Origin: a bacterium MS4
GTDB taxonomy: Bacteria > Bacillota > Clostridia > Oscillospirales > Acutalibacteraceae
Direction: 5' to 3'
Assembly (NCBI GenBank): GCA_000752215.1
Contig: CCFG01000017.1
Coordinates: 620,001 to 684,000 of the forward strand
DNA length: 64,000 nt
A program made the position numbers and the translations under genes. The notes under the pieces were generated by a model. The model ran no database searches. It saw nothing but the letters and a program-made list of their open reading frames with translations, and was not told where the DNA came from. Position 1 is the stretch's first letter; each line of letters begins with the position of its first letter. Below are positions 61,617-64,000 of this stretch, piece by piece.

Positions 61617-62510
61617 GAAGTGTGTTTGCCCGGAACCGGTGGGGTACTTCCGCTGGAAAACCGTTGGACAGCAAGCTGCTGGGTAGAGTTTCAGGGCACG
61701 GCTGTCCTCATTGATTGTGGTGAGGGAACACAGATTGCGCTCAAGAAAGCGGATTGCAGATTGAGCCGGCTTTCACTGCTGCTCATTACTCACTTTCATG
61801 CCGATCATATCGCAGGATTGCCTGGATTGCTCCTGACCCTGGGCAACTATGGAAAAAAGACGCCGCTGACCATTGCGGGACCTGTGGGGCTCGAACAAAT
61901 AGTGACATCGCTTATGACCATCGCGCCTAATCTTCCATATCCTGTTGTTTTAAATGAGTTGGATGAAGAGGCTCAGGACTTTGAGCTTTTCGGTATTCAC
62001 TTTGCGTCCATGTACTTGCAGCATGGCGTTCCCTGTCTGGGCTACCGCATGACTTTTAAACGAAAGCCGATCTTTAACCCAAATAAGGCGAAGGAACTGG
62101 GGGTGCCCCTGTACCATTACAAAACTTTGCATGCAGGTCAGTCGGTTGTGCTGGACAATGGCAGCCTGATTGTACCCAGCATGGTGTTGGACGGGGAGCG
62201 TCCCCCGATCAGTATCTGCTACTGCACAGATACCCAGTCTGTTGAGGAGATTTCGCGTTTTGCCCATGACGCCGATTTATTTATCTGTGAGGGAATGTAT
62301 GGAGAGAATGCGCAGAGTGAAAAAATGTGGAAAAAAGGACATATGGTTTTTTCGGACAGTGCCGGACTCGCCAAATCCGCTGAAGTCAAGCAGCTGTGGC
62401 TGACTCATTTCAGCCCTGCTATGAAGTATCCGGAGCGATATCTGGATGCAGCCCGGTGCATTTTCAGATATACGGAGGTTGGCTATGATGGTATTCGTAC
62501 AACGCTTTGA
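61611..62510 (+). CDS. rnz: Ribonuclease Z (tRNA 3'-processing endonuclease)
   Basis: 299 residues of the metallo-beta-lactamase fold. The zinc motif is HFHADH (H61, H63, D65, H66) in LLITHFHADHIAGLPGLLLTLG, after the N-terminal IDCGEGTQIAL; the late CEGMYGE and LWLTHFSPAM provide further His/Asp ligands. The size and the GTGGVLP start are those of RNase Z, which trims precursor tRNA 3' ends. The closeness of tRNA-fMet on the other strand is probably accidental, since that tRNA encodes CCA. A nearby homologue such as an arylsulfatase is less likely. Confidence 0.88.
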   Translation: MVEVCLPGTGGVLPLENRWTASCWVEFQGTAVLIDCGEGTQIALKKADCRLSRLSLLLITHFHADHIAGLPGLLLTLGNYGKKTPLTIAGPVGLEQIVTSLMTIAPNLPYPVVLNELDEEAQDFELFGIHFASMYLQHGVPCLGYRMTFKRKPIFNPNKAKELGVPLYHYKTLHAGQSVVLDNGSLIVPSMVLDGERPPISICYCTDTQSVEEISRFAHDADLFICEGMYGENAQSEKMWKKGHMVFSDSAGLAKSAEVKQLWLTHFSPAMKYPERYLDAARCIFRYTEVGYDGIRTTL

Positions 62511-62540
62511 CCATAAAAGAAGAAAGCGTGAGAAGGATCA

Positions 62541-63242
62541 ATGAGCGGAGATAGAAAGCGTGGATATTCGCCTGAAGACGAACGTGATTTTGCAGGCCCT
62601 GCGTTACAGACGATGAAGCGTTCCGCCGAAGAGCTGTATTTTCTGCTGAATCGTGCTTATCCGATGAAAGGTGCTTCGACATTTATCGGGAATCATTATC
62701 TGCTTTCAGAACGCCAGCGAATTGCTTTGACGCGTATCGTCTCATCTGAAAAGGACATTGGACGAAGAAAGGCAAAGCAAAAGCATCTGGGGGCCTTAGC
62801 AGATGAAACGGTCAATATAGACGGCTTCAATCAGATTATCACCCTGGAGGTTGCACAATCCGGATCGCCTATTTTCAGGTGTATGGATGGCACATACCGT
62901 GATCTGGCAGGACTTCGCGGTACCTATAGACTGATCGACAAAACAGATGACGCCATACGATCTCTCATTTCCGCAGTGAAAAAGCTCTGCATAAAGCGGG
63001 CGGTATTCTGGCTGGATGCGCCGGTTTCAAATTCCGGCAGGCTGAAAACCCGGATTGCCGAGGTTGCAGAGAAAGAACAATTTGAAATTGAAATTGAGAT
63101 CACCAGTAACGTGGACAGGGTGCTTTTTGACTGTGCAAATGTAATCAGCAGTGACAGCATTATTCTTAACCGTTGTCTAAGCTGGGTAAATCTGAACGAA
63201 GCAATCATTCCCAGTATTCCGGACGCATGGATTATAAATTAG
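62541..63242 (+). CDS. DUF434-domain protein
   Basis: 233 residues. The N-terminal ~60 residues (PEDERDFAGPALQTMKRSAEELYFLLNRAYPMKGASTFIGNHYLL) match the DUF434 family. The C-terminal part follows the family that accompanies it, with VNIDGFNQIITLEVA, CMDGTYRDLAGLRGTYRLID and a late FWLDAPVSNSGRLK, suggestive of a nuclease-like or nucleotide-binding fold. Function is not established. It starts 30 nt after RNase Z, so the two may be co-transcribed and both relate to RNA handling, an inference. Confidence 0.8.
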   Translation: MSGDRKRGYSPEDERDFAGPALQTMKRSAEELYFLLNRAYPMKGASTFIGNHYLLSERQRIALTRIVSSEKDIGRRKAKQKHLGALADETVNIDGFNQIITLEVAQSGSPIFRCMDGTYRDLAGLRGTYRLIDKTDDAIRSLISAVKKLCIKRAVFWLDAPVSNSGRLKTRIAEVAEKEQFEIEIEITSNVDRVLFDCANVISSDSIILNRCLSWVNLNEAIIPSIPDAWIIN

Positions 63243-63273
63243 CGCCGGTCGTGTACTTGTCACGGCCGGCGCT
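63241..63273. terminator. Bidirectional terminator between DUF434 and FtsX-like genes
   Basis: 13-bp GC-rich stem with one G-T pair (63241-63253 and 63261-63273), 7-nt loop, overlapping the stop of the DUF434 gene and ending in TTT. Confidence 0.65.
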
Positions 63274-63291
63274 TTCCCATAGGCGAAAGAT

Positions 63292-64000
63292 TTATTCCGT
63301 TCCCGCTTTCAGAGCTTCGCTCATCGGAACCCGAGCCACCTTTTTTCTGCACATCCATTTGGCAAACTCATATGTCAGCATCACGACGATAAAGCCAAAC
63401 AGCATATAAAGGACATTCAGCTTGACGGGCAACACGACCTGCAGGCTTTCCGTCAGAGAGGCGAAGAAGGCCCCTGCTGTCCCCAGCAAAGCGGGGATGC
63501 CAAGCAGATATCCTAAAACCACGATCAGCGTGTTGCTGTCCAGCACCAGCTTTCCGATTTCCTTTTTTCGGTATCCGAACACCTTCATTAATGAGATGCT
63601 GGTTCGGCTTTCGTCGACCACCAGGCCGGTTACAATATAGAGGATAATCAGACCGAGCAGGAAGGCGGCGGCGATCAGGCCATAAACCATGGGCCCCATC
63701 TGGTCAATCATCTTGCCGAGCCCCGCGACAACGGCATCGATGGATTTGGTGCTTTGGATCTCGCCCTCGGCGAAGGTCATCGCCTTGCCGCTCCAGATCC
63801 CGAGGTAAGCTCCTGCGGGATACCCGAACTCCGCGTTGAACCGGTCAAGCGGCAGGAACAGGAAATCGCCCGCATAGGTATCGGCTATTTTTTCAATGGT
63901 GAAAGTGTGTTTCTTTCCGTTTTCCGTATCGAATACCGTCACGCTGTCGCCGGATTTCACATTCAGCTTTTGCGCAAGCGTGGCAGTAATCGTGGTCTGT
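63292..64000 (-). CDS. FtsX-like ABC permease, C-terminal part (cut by window edge)
   Basis: At least 236 residues on the minus strand; the frame runs open to the right end, so the N-terminus is outside. Three membrane segments are visible, around LIAAAFLLGLIILYIVTGLVV, NTLIVVLGYLLGIPALLG and LYMLFGFIVVMLTYEFAKW, with SISLMKVFGYRKKEIGKLV between the first two. That KxFGxxxxEI coupling helix and the C-terminal RVPMSEALKAGTE identify an FtsX/MacB-type permease of the lipoprotein-export or peptide-resistance kind. The partner ATPase is beyond the window. Confidence 0.9.
   Translation of the reverse strand, partial: QTTITATLAQKLNVKSGDSVTVFDTENGKKHTFTIEKIADTYAGDFLFLPLDRFNAEFGYPAGAYLGIWSGKAMTFAEGEIQSTKSIDAVVAGLGKMIDQMGPMVYGLIAAAFLLGLIILYIVTGLVVDESRTSISLMKVFGYRKKEIGKLVLDSNTLIVVLGYLLGIPALLGTAGAFFASLTESLQVVLPVKLNVLYMLFGFIVVMLTYEFAKWMCRKKVARVPMSEALKAGTE

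Overview
The window looks like the chromosome of an anaerobic member of the Bacillota, most likely a motile Clostridia-type organism with roughly half GC. The evidence is strong Shine-Dalgarno sites (AAGGAGG/GGAGG) before nearly every gene, TTG and GTG starts, a lipobox on the solute-binding protein, a chemoreceptor behind a SigD/sigma-28-type promoter, electron-transfer flavoproteins beside an acyl-CoA dehydrogenase, and a four-subunit 2-oxoacid:ferredoxin oxidoreductase. Most of the window is catabolic accessory DNA: sugar acids, an unusual sugar, an anionic acyl-CoA substrate, and a sulfur amino acid.

Layout. (1) 1-3.2 kb: end of an alpha/beta hydrolase, a P1B metal ATPase and a divergent TetR regulator. 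(2) 3.2-23.6 kb: a hexarate (glucarate/galactarate) region. On the minus strand, in order of transcription, it holds garR, a DapA-family aldolase, a GntP permease with an in-frame stop, an enolase-superfamily enzyme, two LarA-like genes, a GlpA-like/FAD/DUF1667 triad, glucarate dehydratase, a UxaA/GarD dehydratase and a PrpR-type regulator. Divergently on the plus strand are another enolase-superfamily dehydratase, a second glucarate dehydratase and glycerate kinase. Together these reach 2-phosphoglycerate and pyruvate. (3) 23.7-26.9 kb: a GntR-controlled ribokinase, SIS isomerase and RbsD/FucU mutarotase unit. (4) 26.9-39.0 kb: an 11-gene minus-strand operon led by a XylFGH-type ABC importer, with a sugar-acid dehydratase, aldehyde dehydrogenase, epimerase, DapA-type lyase, a fused double class II aldolase, two RpiB/LacAB isomerases and a rhamnulokinase-like kinase. 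A methyl-accepting chemotaxis protein is divergent. (5) 41.2-51.3 kb: a LysR gene and a divergent operon (crotonase, class III CoA-transferase, acyl-CoA dehydrogenase, two DASS-type anion transporters, NMO/FabK-like flavoprotein, EtfB, EtfA). It resembles the carnitine cai/fix set, but with anion transporters in place of a betaine transporter. (6) 51.5-58.9 kb: a GC-rich cassette of MerR regulator, sodium:amino-acid symporter, Cys/Met-metabolism PLP lyase and 2-oxoacid:ferredoxin oxidoreductase. It is fit to ferment methionine or a related amino acid to an acyl-CoA. (7) 58.9-64 kb: a decayed flavoprotein fragment, an AT-rich HNH-like gene, an initiator tRNA-fMet, RNase Z, a DUF434 protein and the end of an FtsX-like permease.

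Regulation can be read directly at several points: paired -35/-10 boxes with dyads just downstream of the TetR-linked, GntR and xylFGH-type promoters; a 19-bp-spacer MerR-type promoter; overlapping divergent promoters at the LysR gene; and a 17-bp-spacer promoter before the plus-strand hexarate operon. All functional assignments come from reading motifs by eye. No database search was run.
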